Part shown: positions 1-19,800 of the stretch, in pieces
Layout: every line of letters begins with the position of its first letter
How positions within the stretch are numbered: the stretch's first letter is position 1
Assembly (NCBI GenBank): GCA_036365455.1
Contig: JAWQUS010000030.1
Location: 15,830,001-15,894,000 of the forward strand
Length of the DNA stretch: 64,000 bases
DNA from: Macrosoma leucophasiata
Taxonomy: Eukaryota > Arthropoda > Insecta > Lepidoptera > Hedylidae
Direction: 5' to 3'
The notes under the pieces: model-generated
What the model was told of the DNA's origin: nothing
What the model saw: only the letters and a program-made list of their open reading frames with translations
The model's database searches: none
Made by a program: the position numbers and the translations under genes

Positions 1-2
1 GA

Positions 3-1253
3 TCAATATTGAGCATTGCTGCAAATGAAGGTCTAAATTTAACTCAATTCGATGTTTCTACAGCCTTTCTTAACGGTACGTTGAATGAGGAAATTTATAT
101 GAGACAGCCGGAAGGCTATAGTGACGGCACAGGTAAAGTTTGTAAACTAAAGAGAAGCCTCTATGGATTAAAACAAGCACCTAGATGTTGGAACCGATGC
201 ATAGTAGATTATTTGAAAAGTATTGGATTTAATCAATGTGATAATGATCCATGCTTGTTCACAAGGAACACTAGTAGCAATAAAATTATATTGGCTCTCT
301 ATGTTGACGACGGACTTGTAGCAAGTAAAAACCTTAAGGACTCAGATAAATTTATTTTAGAGCTGAAGAGAAGGTTTAAGATAACTGCAAAGCCACTTAC
401 ATACTTTTTAAGTCTCGAGATTGACAAAACGGAAGATGGCGTGAGATTATCACAAAAGCACTATGCATCCAAAGTCATAGATCGCTTTGGAATGACGGAC
501 TGTAAGCCCGTATCAACACCAATAATAAAAGATGGACCTACAGAATCTGAAAATGGTACTGAAGAGGTAAACTCTTTTCCTTATAGAGAAGCTGTGGGAG
601 CCTTGGCTTACTTAATGGTAGGAAGTAGACCAGACCTAGCTTACGCTGTGAGTGTGGTATCCAGAGTTCTGGATAAACCTACAAAAGATGATGTTGTCAA
701 AGTCAAGCGTATTCTAAGATATGTAAAAGGAACTTTAGACTCGAGCATCATTTATAAGAAAGGCTACAAGACAGGCATTTTAGAATGCTACAGCGACTCA
801 GATCACGCAGGAGATATGACAACAGGACGTTCGACGTCTGGCATCATATGTATGTACTCAGGAGCTGCTATATCCTGGTGTAGTCGAAAACAGACCTGTG
901 TTGCTATATCGAGCACTGAAGCTGAATTAGTGGCATCTAGTGAAGCAGCAAGAGAAATTGTATGGCTTAAGAGATTATTCGGTGAAATATCAAGCCTGAA
1001 AGAAGTACCCAAGCTTAAGGTTGATAACATAGCTGCCATCAGAATTTCCCAAAATCCTGATATGCATAGACGCATTAAGCATATTGCTATAAGACATTTC
1101 TATATCAGGGAACTTGTGACGAATGGCGATATATGCGTAGAATATGTGCCAACGGAATTCCAACTGGCTGACATCCTGACTAAAGCTCTACATAGGCCAA
1201 GAATGGCAATTATATCAGCAAATATAGGGCTAGTCCAAAAGGGAGGATGTTAA
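3..1253 (+). CDS. Copia pol polyprotein, reverse transcriptase and RNase H (5' incomplete)
   Basis: This is the C-terminal part of a copia polyprotein, about 416 codons, open at the window edge. It shows reverse transcriptase motifs in order: FDVSTAFLNG near the start, SLYGLKQAPRCW, then the catalytic LYVDD box near residue 100. The copia RNase H domain follows, with CYSDSDHAGD, STSGI, ISSTEAELVA and the closing ADILTKAL. In the family this region copies element RNA into DNA and removes the RNA template inside a cytoplasmic particle. Gag, protease and integrase would lie upstream, outside the window. No internal stop or frameshift is seen. The first in-frame base is 3. Confidence 0.92.
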   Translation, partial: SILSIAANEGLNLTQFDVSTAFLNGTLNEEIYMRQPEGYSDGTGKVCKLKRSLYGLKQAPRCWNRCIVDYLKSIGFNQCDNDPCLFTRNTSSNKIILALYVDDGLVASKNLKDSDKFILELKRRFKITAKPLTYFLSLEIDKTEDGVRLSQKHYASKVIDRFGMTDCKPVSTPIIKDGPTESENGTEEVNSFPYREAVGALAYLMVGSRPDLAYAVSVVSRVLDKPTKDDVVKVKRILRYVKGTLDSSIIYKKGYKTGILECYSDSDHAGDMTTGRSTSGIICMYSGAAISWCSRKQTCVAISSTEAELVASSEAAREIVWLKRLFGEISSLKEVPKLKVDNIAAIRISQNPDMHRRIKHIAIRHFYIRELVTNGDICVEYVPTEFQLADILTKALHRPRMAIISANIGLVQKGGC

Positions 1254-1410
1254 AGAAGTTTGGACGTCGATTTATTTTTAATTGTTTTTAAAAATATAAT
1301 GTCATTGTCATATACATTTTTGTTAGAATTTTTACGTCTTAGTTACGAATAAAATCGATCTTGTGAAAATTAATAAACAATTATTTTTCATTAAAACACG
1401 AACCTCAACA
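1248..1410 (+). repeat. Copia 3' long terminal repeat
   Basis: The repeat starts TGTTAAAG, overlapping the pol stop codon, just after a polypurine tract, and ends CCTCAACA. That gives the usual TG...CA termini and about 163 bp. AATAAAATCG near 1348 is a candidate polyadenylation signal. The 5' repeat is outside the window, so the boundaries cannot be checked by pairing. Confidence 0.7.
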
Positions 1411-1561
1411 GTTATGCCTCTGTGCCGGAAATTACAGGGCCGTACATTACCACCTGACCGGAACACGATAGTCCTGAACACTACCATTTAGCGGCAAGTA
1501 TATTAGGTAATGCGGTGGTGCCTACGCCCGCGAGCTCCGTCACTGGAGCTCTACCACCAGT
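1411..1561 (-). mobile_element. SINE family A, 5' half, cut by copia
   Basis: This matches the other family A copies from GTTATGCCTCTGTGCC to CTACCACCAGTA. The poly-A half is missing because the copia element entered at this point. Confidence 0.8.
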
Positions 1562-2429
1562 AAAATAATATTATGTTAGAGTTGTAAGTTATTATAGCAG
1601 CATAATTTATGTACTTATTTAACAAGTGTTTTTTTTATTATGCCATAAAATATAAGTTATTTATGTTCGGTAGTTTACCGATAACCTATCACTATAAGTT
1701 GCCAGTAGTGTTCTAATGCAATACATAAAATATAACTGATGTGTCGTGCCATTGTTAAAAAAATATATTAAGTATGTTATTTTTTTACATTTTAAATAAG
1801 TAATAATAATATACTAAACATAAGGTATGTAATTTTAATACTAAAATAATAATTAACTGCGCTTAAAATGTCGATGTCGTATGCTTTAAAATGTATTGTA
1901 GCTTTAAGATGGATGGATCTTAAATATTTTCTAATATTTATAATTAAAGTAATTTTAAATAGTAGAAAATCAGTTAATACAAAAAACTGGATTTCCTTCA
2001 AATCTTTAATCTATGATTCTCATATAATTTTGATACGTAAATAAATACTTTTAGAGTCATTTTAGAAACAGTTTCGGGCTAGAAGTTCTGAATAACAGCT
2101 CGTCGAGGATTTTAGTGCATAAATGGGTCAATATATGTACTAAAGGCATAAATGGGTCAATATATTTATGTACTAAAGGCATAAATGGGTCAATATATTT
2201 ATGTACTAAAAGTACTCGACGACACACTTCCTTTGGTCGCACGGTACCAGGTTCCAGAAGTCAATTTACAATATTTTTACTCATACCGTGACAGATGATG
2301 TGGAAACGATTCACATAAATATCTGTCAAATCAATACCCGTCAAGGGACGTGAAATCGCCGGCGGCTACGGAACAATTGAAAATCAATTGTTATATTTTT
2401 CTAATGTATTGGCGTTTTCTCTTTAGGTA
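1562..2429. other. AT-rich non-coding stretch
   Basis: No gene is visible. It is AT-rich, with only the short tandem repeat at 2117-2212 standing out. Confidence 0.6.
2117..2212. repeat. Tandem repeat, about 33 bp x 3
   Basis: Three head-to-tail copies of GCATAAATGGGTCAATATAT followed by a short TTATGTACTAAAG segment. The first copy lacks TTATG. Confidence 0.85.
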
Positions 2430-2596
2430 TGAACTTGTGTCGTGGGTGCCGTTGTACACATACAACACATACAAAACACCCAAACCCGAAACAAATATCT
2501 GTAGGCCATACAAATATTTGTCCCGGTGCGGGGATCGAACCCGCGACCCTTCGAATCAAGCGGTCGTCTCACACCGCTGGACCAACTGATTACCTT
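2430..2596 (-). mobile_element. tRNA-derived SINE family E, copy 1
   Basis: Read on the minus strand it begins with a tRNA-like head. An A-box-like GGTCCAGCGG and a B-box GGTTCGATCCC are followed by an ACAAATATTTGTATGGCC body and a TGTGTTGTATGTGTACAACG tail. A second copy lies at 61795-61954. Internal pol III boxes are the hallmark of tRNA-derived SINEs. Confidence 0.75.
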
Positions 2597-2599
2597 GTT

Positions 2600-3350
2600 T
2601 TTGTGGAAATTTATGCTTTCCATTTATTGCTTTAAAATTGTTGTAATTAATATAACAGCTTTAAAAATTATAGATTTTCCTTTCCCTTTCGAATTTAAAA
2701 CGAATGTAACTTCAATTTTTGTACATCTTTTTTACACCAAAGACATTTTTGTTCTTACTGATTCAATGTATTATTTTAGTAGAATAAAATGTATAACGAA
2801 TTTATTTGTATGTTTTATTTAGTTGTCTTGTTCCCATCGTTGTCGTTTTTGAAAGTAGGTATAAGCGTTTTTTCATCAGTTAACCTACTGTTCATATATT
2901 GCTTTGTTTCTTTTAAAAGTTAAGATTTATAGGTTGGTGCATGTACAGTAATACACTCCAACTTACGCTACCTTGTTTTACGTGAATTCCGAGAAACCCG
3001 GCTGTCTTTTATCACCACCGCACGCATGAATTCCCCACTTCTCTCTTTCAGTGTTCCGTTTACGAGAAGTTCGAAGTTTGACATTTTACGTACGCAGTAC
3101 ACATTATTGATTTAACTTTAAGTATATCATCCAAAAGACCAAAATATGAGATATTTGAAGAGAGTCTTAAGCGAATTCAATTTACTGTACTGTAATATAC
3201 TGCGTTTAACGCGATAGACGTCGATACAGGGAAAACCTGTTTGAGTAACTTACGTCAGTTGAGTGCTTAATTTTACCTTAAATATTAATACGATATAACG
3301 GGTACTAAAAATCACAAAATGACTGTTTTGTCCTCATAATAATAGTTTTT
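2600..3350. other. Non-coding stretch
   Basis: No gene or recognised repeat is visible. It is AT-rich and lies downstream of the 3' end of the minus-strand methyltransferase gene. Confidence 0.5.
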
Positions 3351-3370
3351 ACTTAAAATAATAAACACAA

Positions 3371-3500
3371 CTATTTAACCCGCACCAGCCTGGCGAATTA
3401 GGAAAACCGGAGTGAGCGGCCGTATGCGAGACGACCAGTTGGGCCATATTTGGGACGTGCATCGCTCGATTCTAATTGCAGGGTTGAACTTAGATTTTGA
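3371..3500 (-). pseudogene. Decayed partial copy of the Nsun4 terminal exon
   Basis: About 130 bp resembles the end of the true terminal exon at 3751-3882, including the stop codon context (GTTAAATAG on the minus strand). It lacks the splice acceptor side. It has a one-base difference in the GTTGGGCCAT segment that shifts the frame, and an in-frame TAA just before the last residues. It lies downstream of the real exon and would not be translated. A tandem duplication of the 3' end of the gene followed by decay is the simplest reading. Confidence 0.8.
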
Positions 3501-3750
3501 TAAAAGAGTACGCAGTGCTTTCTATCGCTACAGTAGCTATAAGAATATAAAAATTCTAGGCTGTCGGGTTTTGTCTGAAAGCACTATGTTACTGCAGAAT
3601 TTTGTTGCGAATTATATGTGTGAAAGTTTCCATATAATATTAATTTGTGAGACGGTTTACAGAAATAACATAATTACAGTTTTTTATCCTTATAATACAA
3701 AATATCTATTTACATGACAGTCCAAATATTATGATACAGTAAAATAACAG

Positions 3751-11877
<8,127 letters not shown>

Positions 11878-12826
11878 ACTAAAATTGTATTTTTTCACAA
11901 TTTATTGTAATGTTTTGGTTGGTATATTTTTAGCAATTTTTAGGTTATTTATTAAGTTAACTATGACAAATTTGACAGATGAAATACTTGCATTTTACCT
12001 TTCTGTTTTGGAAAAGATTTTTTTATTTTTCTAATCAATAGTTAATTTTGTTTTACAAATAATGTTACGCACGTTATTTTCAAGATAAAATTAAGGTATT
12101 AATTAAGTGATTTAAGGTTAATATTATGCTCGTTGCGGAAATCTATATTTTTTTTAGAATAAGACGTCAGTGTTTCAAATTCATAGTTTTTGAACGAACC
12201 TCATAAACTTCACACTGACAATTTAAGACGGAGATGGGTATATCTTGCTTGTCTTTTCACTCTCACGCCCGCGAACACCAAATTCGAGTATTGATTTGTT
12301 TACAAGGAGCGGACTGGAAGATTTTTCAAGTGTCCTATAATATAGCTATGTCCCACAGCCTTGTCAAAACGATAGCTAGATAATATTTTGAGTTAATTAC
12401 GGCCTTACGTGTTGACTGTTTATCAGCGACCGTGCCAGTAGAGGTGCGCGCCCGAGTGAGTTTCGAGGGCCCTAAAAGCTTAATTACCTTTTAGCCGAGC
12501 AACTTTTATCGATTGTACATCCCTTCCGTGCCTTGATACGCGTATCTTCAGATTTGCGAGACGCGATAAGGATCTAAAAATGTGTAATCAAGTTACTATG
12601 TGTGTCAGTTTTCACTATGAATTGGGTCAAAGGTAAGCTGATGATTTGTCCCACTTTTGTTATGAATAATGTACTCGATGTCATTTTTATGTTTCGGTCT
12701 CTGTCTAAAGAGTGACATCTGTTCAGCGATGGAGAGTGCAGTGATTGTGCATTGAAGGGTGTATATAAGAACAATAGTCATGTATGGGATGTTGAATGTC
12801 GGATTGAAGGCGGGTAACAAGGTGGC
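11878..12826. promoter_or_regulatory. Divergent intergenic region, candidate bidirectional promoter
   Basis: About 950 bp separate the start codons of Nsun4 (minus) and the CAP-Gly gene (plus). Both 5' UTRs and promoters must lie here unless further 5' exons exist. No clear TATA box or SINE is seen. GC-richer patches occur near 12240-12290 and 12430-12470. Confidence 0.5.
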
Positions 12827-13830
12827 ATGGATAGCGGAAGGCTGGAGGCAGTCCCTCCTGGGACTGTTCACTTGGACACTGTGAGAGCACTTCATCAGAC
12901 AGTGGTGTCTCTGAGAACAGCTCTTGAGATATCTAAGAATGAACTCAAAGAGTTAAAAGAGAAGTACGAACAACACTCGCATTGCTTAGAGTATACTGAT
13001 GTTATAGAAAAGTTGACTTTAGAGAATCATATATTGAGACGGAAAATTATAGATTCAGGCTACACTGACAAAGAGGCAACACAGAATATTAAGTTTCAAG
13101 TGACATACAGTCCTAGATCTGAGCATGTTGATGATAATCCTAACAGTGAAATCTTGATCAAGACTGCTACTACGGATGCTAATACTGTAGATACAGTAGT
13201 GGTCCCAGATACTAGCCCTGTGGAACTCAGTGGAAGTGTACAGTTTTGTTCTACGGAAAAGTTAGATGAAATTGTAGAGGAACCTTCAATATCGGAATCA
13301 AATTTGTCTGATATTTCACATTGTGCACCCAATGGCACCAGTAGTCCCCATCCAGATGTTATAGACAGTCAAATATCAATATCTAAAGACCAAGAAGAGA
13401 ATCAGCCAAGTTTCAAAACTAAATTGGAATTGCTGTCTAAGTTTGATGTTAGAATTAAAGTAAGGACTTTGAAAGAAGGAACAATTGTATCTAGCACAAC
13501 GTCTGATAGTGATTCAACTTTTGATGAGAAAAAAGATAGAGTTTTTGAGAAACCTGCAACAGATTCTCAAGCAAGTTTTCACTTTGAAGAAAAGAGAGAA
13601 CACTTTCAAAATCTTACCAACCCTGACGGAGATACAGTGGATTTGAAAACTGCATCTACAGAAAATATAAAAATGGCTGTACCAAATGAAGCTGAGGTGA
13701 AATCCAAGGCAGATAAGTTTAATGTCCAAGTTCGCATCACATCTGAAGAGAACTTGATTGTCAAAGAAACCAATGAGAGATCACGGAGAAAAGACACACT
13801 TAATTTGGATGTAGATGATTTGAGTCTTAG
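12827..13830 (+). CDS. CAP-Gly gene exon 1, coiled coil
   Basis: It encodes residues 1-334 plus two bases. Coiled coil at about 14-67 (VVSLRTALEISKNELKEL, EKLTLENHILRRK), then polar acidic sequence. Donor gtaaga. Confidence 0.9.
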
Positions 13831-16800
13831 GTAAGAATACTTTTCTACTAATTAGGTGATTCAAATATTATTGCTTCCTGTTTTGGTACTAGGTTTCAAA
13901 AGAAAATTTCTAAAAAAAATCTCTTTTTTTTTTTTTTTTTTTTTAATTTTATAGAAGTGGTAAACAAGCATGCAGTTCACATTGATGTTAAGTGATGACT
14001 GCAGCCTATAGACACCCACACAAAGACCAAGGTCAAAATGCAGATGCGTTACCACTCCTGAGGCCTAAGGTTTTATGCCTCTGTGCCGGAAATTACAGGG
14101 CCGTACATTACCACCTGACCGGAACACGATAGTGTTGAACACTACCATTTAGCGGCAAGTATATTAGGTAATGCGGTGGTGCCTACGCCCGCGAGCTCCG
14201 ACACTGGAGCTCTACCACCAGTATAAATTAAAAAATATATTCAGAAATAAAGTACTAATAAATAATGGATTTCAATTCCTGAAATTCGAAAACTTGAATT
14301 GATATAATAATAATTCCTGTATAACCAATCTAATTTTTGAAAATCGAATTGAAGCTCCCCCCGATTATAAGTAAGCAGAAGCAGTGTTTCTCTTTCGATT
14401 GAGAAAATTCCGATCTCGAAAAACAGTTATGGATTTTCTGTTATGGATGTTGATAATGTGATATCGACGTCGACTTATCCATTCTGCCATGAGTAAATTC
14501 TGCCTCTGGCGCTCCCTGGTGCCCTGGTATTATAAATGCCAAAGTGCGTTTTGTGTTGCGCTGTCACATCTAAACAGTTATTTGGGGTAATTAAAGAGAG
14601 GGTGTCACCCTCAAATGGGTAGAACTCGGTGCAGGTCGCCCCTCCCCCAACTACGCCACTGGGTACTTACTAAAAAACACAACAGCAGCGTTGTGAAAAT
14701 ACGAGAAATATTTCTAAATTAAAACGGTTTGTTCAGGTCCATGTCCGAAGGAGATAATTCAGTATTTTCTGAAGGCGGCACAACACCGATGGAAGCAGGC
14801 GGGGCACCGGACGACAAACTTGATCCAGAGAACGGGAGTGGTAACGAGTCTGAGGAGGTCGACGACATAGAACTCATATTTACCACCGACGAGTCTAAAG
14901 ATATGAGCAATTTACAGGTAAGTAAGTCATTTAAATTGTAGGCTTCAATGGAATCCAAATGTAATTTATTAGGGCCTTCAAGAATACTTTGATTAGAATC
15001 ATAAGTATGTATTTACTATTTATGTATGAATCTTCACGCCAAGTCCCTTACGGAGTAGACAGAGATTGTGGAGCGCCAGATGTCCCGGTTATGGCACAAC
15101 TCCCGAGCTTCTACATTTATCAGTCTTTTATTTTTAAAGAAAAATGGAAAGAAAAATATGACTTCAGGCGAGACTCGAACTCGCGACCTACTGGGAATCT
15201 AGTCCAGCCGCTCTTCCAATTGAGCTACTGAAGCCCTGCCCGATTTGTCAAATTTTTCCTTCACATCTATTGCATTGCTTTATGGTAGCAGCAGCGCCAT
15301 CTATTACCTAACTAGCATAGTAACAAATATATTTCACAAGCTTGTGTTAATGCGAAATAATATAAAAACATTTATCAGTCTCTTCATACACGCACACCGA
15401 TTCCTAAGAATCTTGACTCCACCCTCAGACAGAACAGTCAGGAAGGTTTGGTCAGGTAGAATTGTAAGTATCAAGTTAAAAAAGAAAATATTTTTAAATA
15501 CATATAAAATTGTTCTAATTAAATACAGTATGATATACAACACTAGAGACGGGATAATGGATTGAACCGATAATATACTGGTTCTTAGAGAATAATGGCA
15601 GAAAGTGTGAGCATTCGCTCAAAAATGGACGACGTTTAATCAGTTGCCGATCGGCCCGATCGCACGTGTACCTATGTACTAGACCAGTTAAGGAGATTCG
15701 TCGAAAGTATTGGAGGAGGCCTTTGTTAAACATTATAAAAGAAATATACCCCAATAAAGGCTTGCTGCTTAGATTTATATCACGAATGAGTTGCACGATC
15801 GCACGAGCAATGAGCATGTTTGCCACTTTGTTATTAAAACGTATATAATGTAGAAACAGTTAATTTTATTACGAAATTTTTAACCTACGTTGTTCCATTG
15901 TTGAATATTTTAAGTTTTTTAATTAATTATAATGTAGGTACTGCATCTAAGTCCTCGCTTAATGTCTCTATTTTTTTTATACTATGGTAAAGCATGCAGT
16001 TCAAAATAGTTCACATTGATGGTAAGTGAATACTGCAGTCTACACATCTACACCAAAATTGGAGGTTAAAATGGAGATGCGTTGCCACCCCTAAGCCCTT
16101 GTAGCGTCCACTACATTAATGCGCCAACTAGTGGAATACAATGAAACCTCACAGTACTTGTCTGGTACGTAGTAGTATGGCGTGCAATCGAATTACATCG
16201 CGCATACGAAGATTTCTCAAGAGTTGGCATATATACAACTTCCCAACGTCAATCGTTGGGCCGCGGCCCGCCAGGCGCTATCACCTCGTCTGGTCGGAGG
16301 ATCCTTATCCTATGAATTGGAAATTGTTTTGTTTCTGTAACAACTGGGCCATACATTACCACCAGACCGAAACACGATAGTGCTGAACACTACCATTTAG
16401 CGGCAAGTAGATATGGTGGTGCCTACGTCCGCAAGTTCCATCACTGGAGCTCTACCACTAGTGAAAAGTGATTGCAAATCGTTTTATAAATTGAGCTACG
16501 GAAGGTAACAAATATGGTTTCATTGTCAAAGTACCGAATATGAAATGCAATGTATATCCATGAACGGTATGAAGTTTTTATGCACGGGCATTTATTTAAC
16601 TGGAATTTTATTAGAAGGTAAGTCACGTATTTAACTTTTGCGTGACTGTACAGTTTTTTTTATGAAAGCTTTTTATTATATTGTTGCCTCGAAATGTCTA
16701 TTATAAGTAACAATGTTGGCATTGAACGCAACCTTTGAGAAATGTGATATATATTTTAAATCACCGTTTACTTCTGAGACGTATTTTTTTACCTTTATCG

Positions 16801-19800
16801 TAACGTAACTTCATGTTTGTGATCCCCGAAGGGGTAGGTAGAGGTAAATGAATGCATTCAATCATACATGCAAACACCCACGATTCGCCGGTTACGTTTT
16901 GGCCCATGTAACAGGTGGCGAGCCTATTGACATCTCCGCGCACGTTACCAAACTTCGAGGTACTGGGAAACTTCGAGAAAATGGAAAAATCCCAATAGAA
17001 CCAGAGATAAAGGATTTTACTGTTATCCTATCTCTAATATCCCCCGACCCGGGAATCGAACCCAGGACCCCAGCGTAGTAGTAGTGGCCTGCTACCACTA
17101 GGTTACTGAGACAGTTTTTCTATTTTTACCTTAACTTTTATGAAAGGTAAAAAAGATGTAGTAGTGTGAAGTAAGTACCCAAATCTGAACGGAATTGGAT
17201 CTATTTAAACGGAACGTGCCGATTCTTTCTGCGGTTCTTCAAAAAATCTAAAAAGGCACAACGTATTTTTATGAGATCTTAATAAATAGCGTTCCAAACA
17301 AACTGTATTTTGGAAGCCTATTTAATTCAATTGAGGGACATTTCGAATGACGTCTAAACATTGAATCGCTATGGCTTCTTTCAATTCTTAGTAAATTTCC
17401 GATGGGCTTAATATACATTTGAATATATTGTATAAGAATTGACTGTTGTTTAATGCATTACATTTGCCAGACAGGCAATAATTGAGTGTTTTGGTTTTTA
17501 GTAAATTTATTTAATTTTATCACTTACTTATTAACTTAAACTTACTTATTCAATAATATTTTCAGTTCGAAAATTGTATCAGTAGATTGTCCAAAAACTC
17601 ACTGCCCCCAATTTAACATTCAGTCAGATCAGTATACTGATTATAAGGCGATGATAACCACAGTTTATTATGTTGTAAACATCTTTATTAGGTATTCTTA
17701 TTCCTTGTTTCCTACGAAAATAAATAGTAGGGGAAGTTATTCCCAATAGTCTTCAGTCTGCGAGATAGCTTTGTTTATCATCGTGTATCACGCCATGGCA
17801 ATTGTCTCTCGCGCTTAATTACCTTACTTTGACGTTAATGACTGGAGAATAGTAAAATATGTCTAATTTTCGAGTAGTTTCCAACTCGCTTGAGGCATTG
17901 TGCTCGCGTGTGCCCGACACATCAGTCTTGAAGGTTGTAAGCCGTATCGCACGCCGCGATTCATTCAAGTCGTAAATATGGAACTTTAGGCTTCGAAGGT
18001 TTGTTTATAAACGCAACCCAATTCTTTAACGGTTTTGATCCGTGAAAAATGATGTCGGATTTCACGATTAATGTTATTGAAATAATATTTTTGCTTGATG
18101 CGTTATGGTTATCGGTGAATTCGGTATGGTCGTGAACCGTGATTCAAAGCTGGGTATAGCGTTGTTTGAGTAATATATTATAACGTTGAAAGATGTTGGT
18201 TAGAATCTTCATCAATAAAATCATGATCAGTATTTTCGTAAGTTTTGTAACTAGAAAGTTATGCATTCGAACTGCCAATACTCGTTGTACGATTGCCTAA
18301 AATTGTGTGGAATGGATACATCTATCATGAATTACCTACATAAACGTACAATAAATTAATGTTAACGAATTTTGTTATTTAATTTTTCAGGAAGATTTAG
18401 TTTCTATACGAGAAACGGATAATTGGGCGCCCGCTTCAGCGTCCACTACTCATTCAACGCCAGTTTTGATCAAATTCCATACACTCGATCCAGACTTTCA
18501 ACCCGGTGGTGAAAACGTAGATAACGCTGAAAACGAAAACCAAGAGAATACGAGTCTGCAAGGTGTAATAGCCGAGTCTACGTTAAAGATGAAAAGGGTA
18601 TCTCTTCCAAGCGAAAAGGAAATAAGGCATGTGGCGTTCAATGGGAAAGGAGGTTTGGATTTACCGGGACGAGGTATTTTGAAGAGTTGTGATAACAAAT
18701 CTGACAACACTCTGTATAAGAAGAGCCCTAATACGAGTACAAGGAAATTGGACAGTGTAGACAGTTTGACTTGCGAATACAACCGTGGTCTCAGTTTCGA
18801 CAATACGAAGTCTTCGAGCTTCGAACTTGGCTCCAGTATGGATATACTGCATAGAGACGAGAGTGTGGACAGTTTTCATAGGAACAGCCGCTTGGGACAC
18901 AGGTTTTCCGTGTTTGCAGCGACTGATATATCCAAATGCGGCATTTCTGAAGACGATCTTGCCTCCAACTTGAATGTTAGACGGAATACTTGCCCCAACC
19001 CATTTCAGTACAAGTAAGCATATACCTACCATATTTTTTTATTCTCACTACTAAAAGTTTATCGCACTTTCTTCACTTTGCCAAATTTTTCGAATATTTT
19101 AGGCCTCCAATGTCCCGTGGGGCTTCGCGATCGTCATACAAATCCACAATCGGGCGAAGTCGGCCTGTGATACGCGACTGCTACGCCCCGCGTAGGGAAA
19201 GTGGCGCTCAAACTGACGTGTCTGCTCTGCCGCCCAGGTGGACTTCGGATGGATATCTTGCTTATAAGGTACCTACTGTTCAATCAATCATTTCAGCCCA
19301 TAGAGCAACACGGTCCACCGGCCGCGGCGGACCGGAGGGGAGTAGCCATATGCAGGCTTTCCCCTCTGTCGAAGTACAAGCACAAGTGTGCATATGGCGA
19401 TAGACGCCGAGATGTTTAATGGTGTGCGTGAAATTGTTTATGGATTTTGTTAATGTCAAGGTGTGAGTTCCGTAGTAATAGATGATTTTTGTAGTGTATG
19501 TGTGTGTGTATCACACGTAGTTGCCCCCGCAAATAATGACAGACTGTTTTGCATCGGTAATAAACGCTATGGCTACTCCCCTGTCCGAGTTGCTCTATGT
19601 TTCAGCCGAAAGTACCTCCACTGCTTTACCAAAATCTCCCCATATAGGGAGGATATACCATAATCGCCACGTTTGGCATGCGGATTGGTGATCGTAGTGA
19701 CGGTTGTTTTATCTCAGGACGCTGCTGCTCATGGATTGACCGGCATTGTTCGATTGAAAAAAGAAGTTGTTTCCGCTAATACTGACTGCATTATCGAAAA

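Larger units (their letters stand above)
1..1410 (+). mobile_element. Copia-type LTR retrotransposon, 3' part (5' part outside window)
   Basis: The window opens inside the pol frame of a Ty1/copia-type element. It continues through reverse transcriptase and RNase H to a purine-rich stretch (AAAAGGGAGGA) and a short terminal repeat beginning TGTT and ending AACA. The frame has no stop until 1251-1253, so the copy looks young. Directly after the terminal repeat the sequence is the interior of SINE family A, so the element sits inside an older SINE. Confidence 0.9.

Noticed and set aside
3412..3717. 101-codon plus-strand frame
   Set aside because: It lies antisense to the decayed Nsun4 exon copy and continues into AT-rich DNA without any domain.
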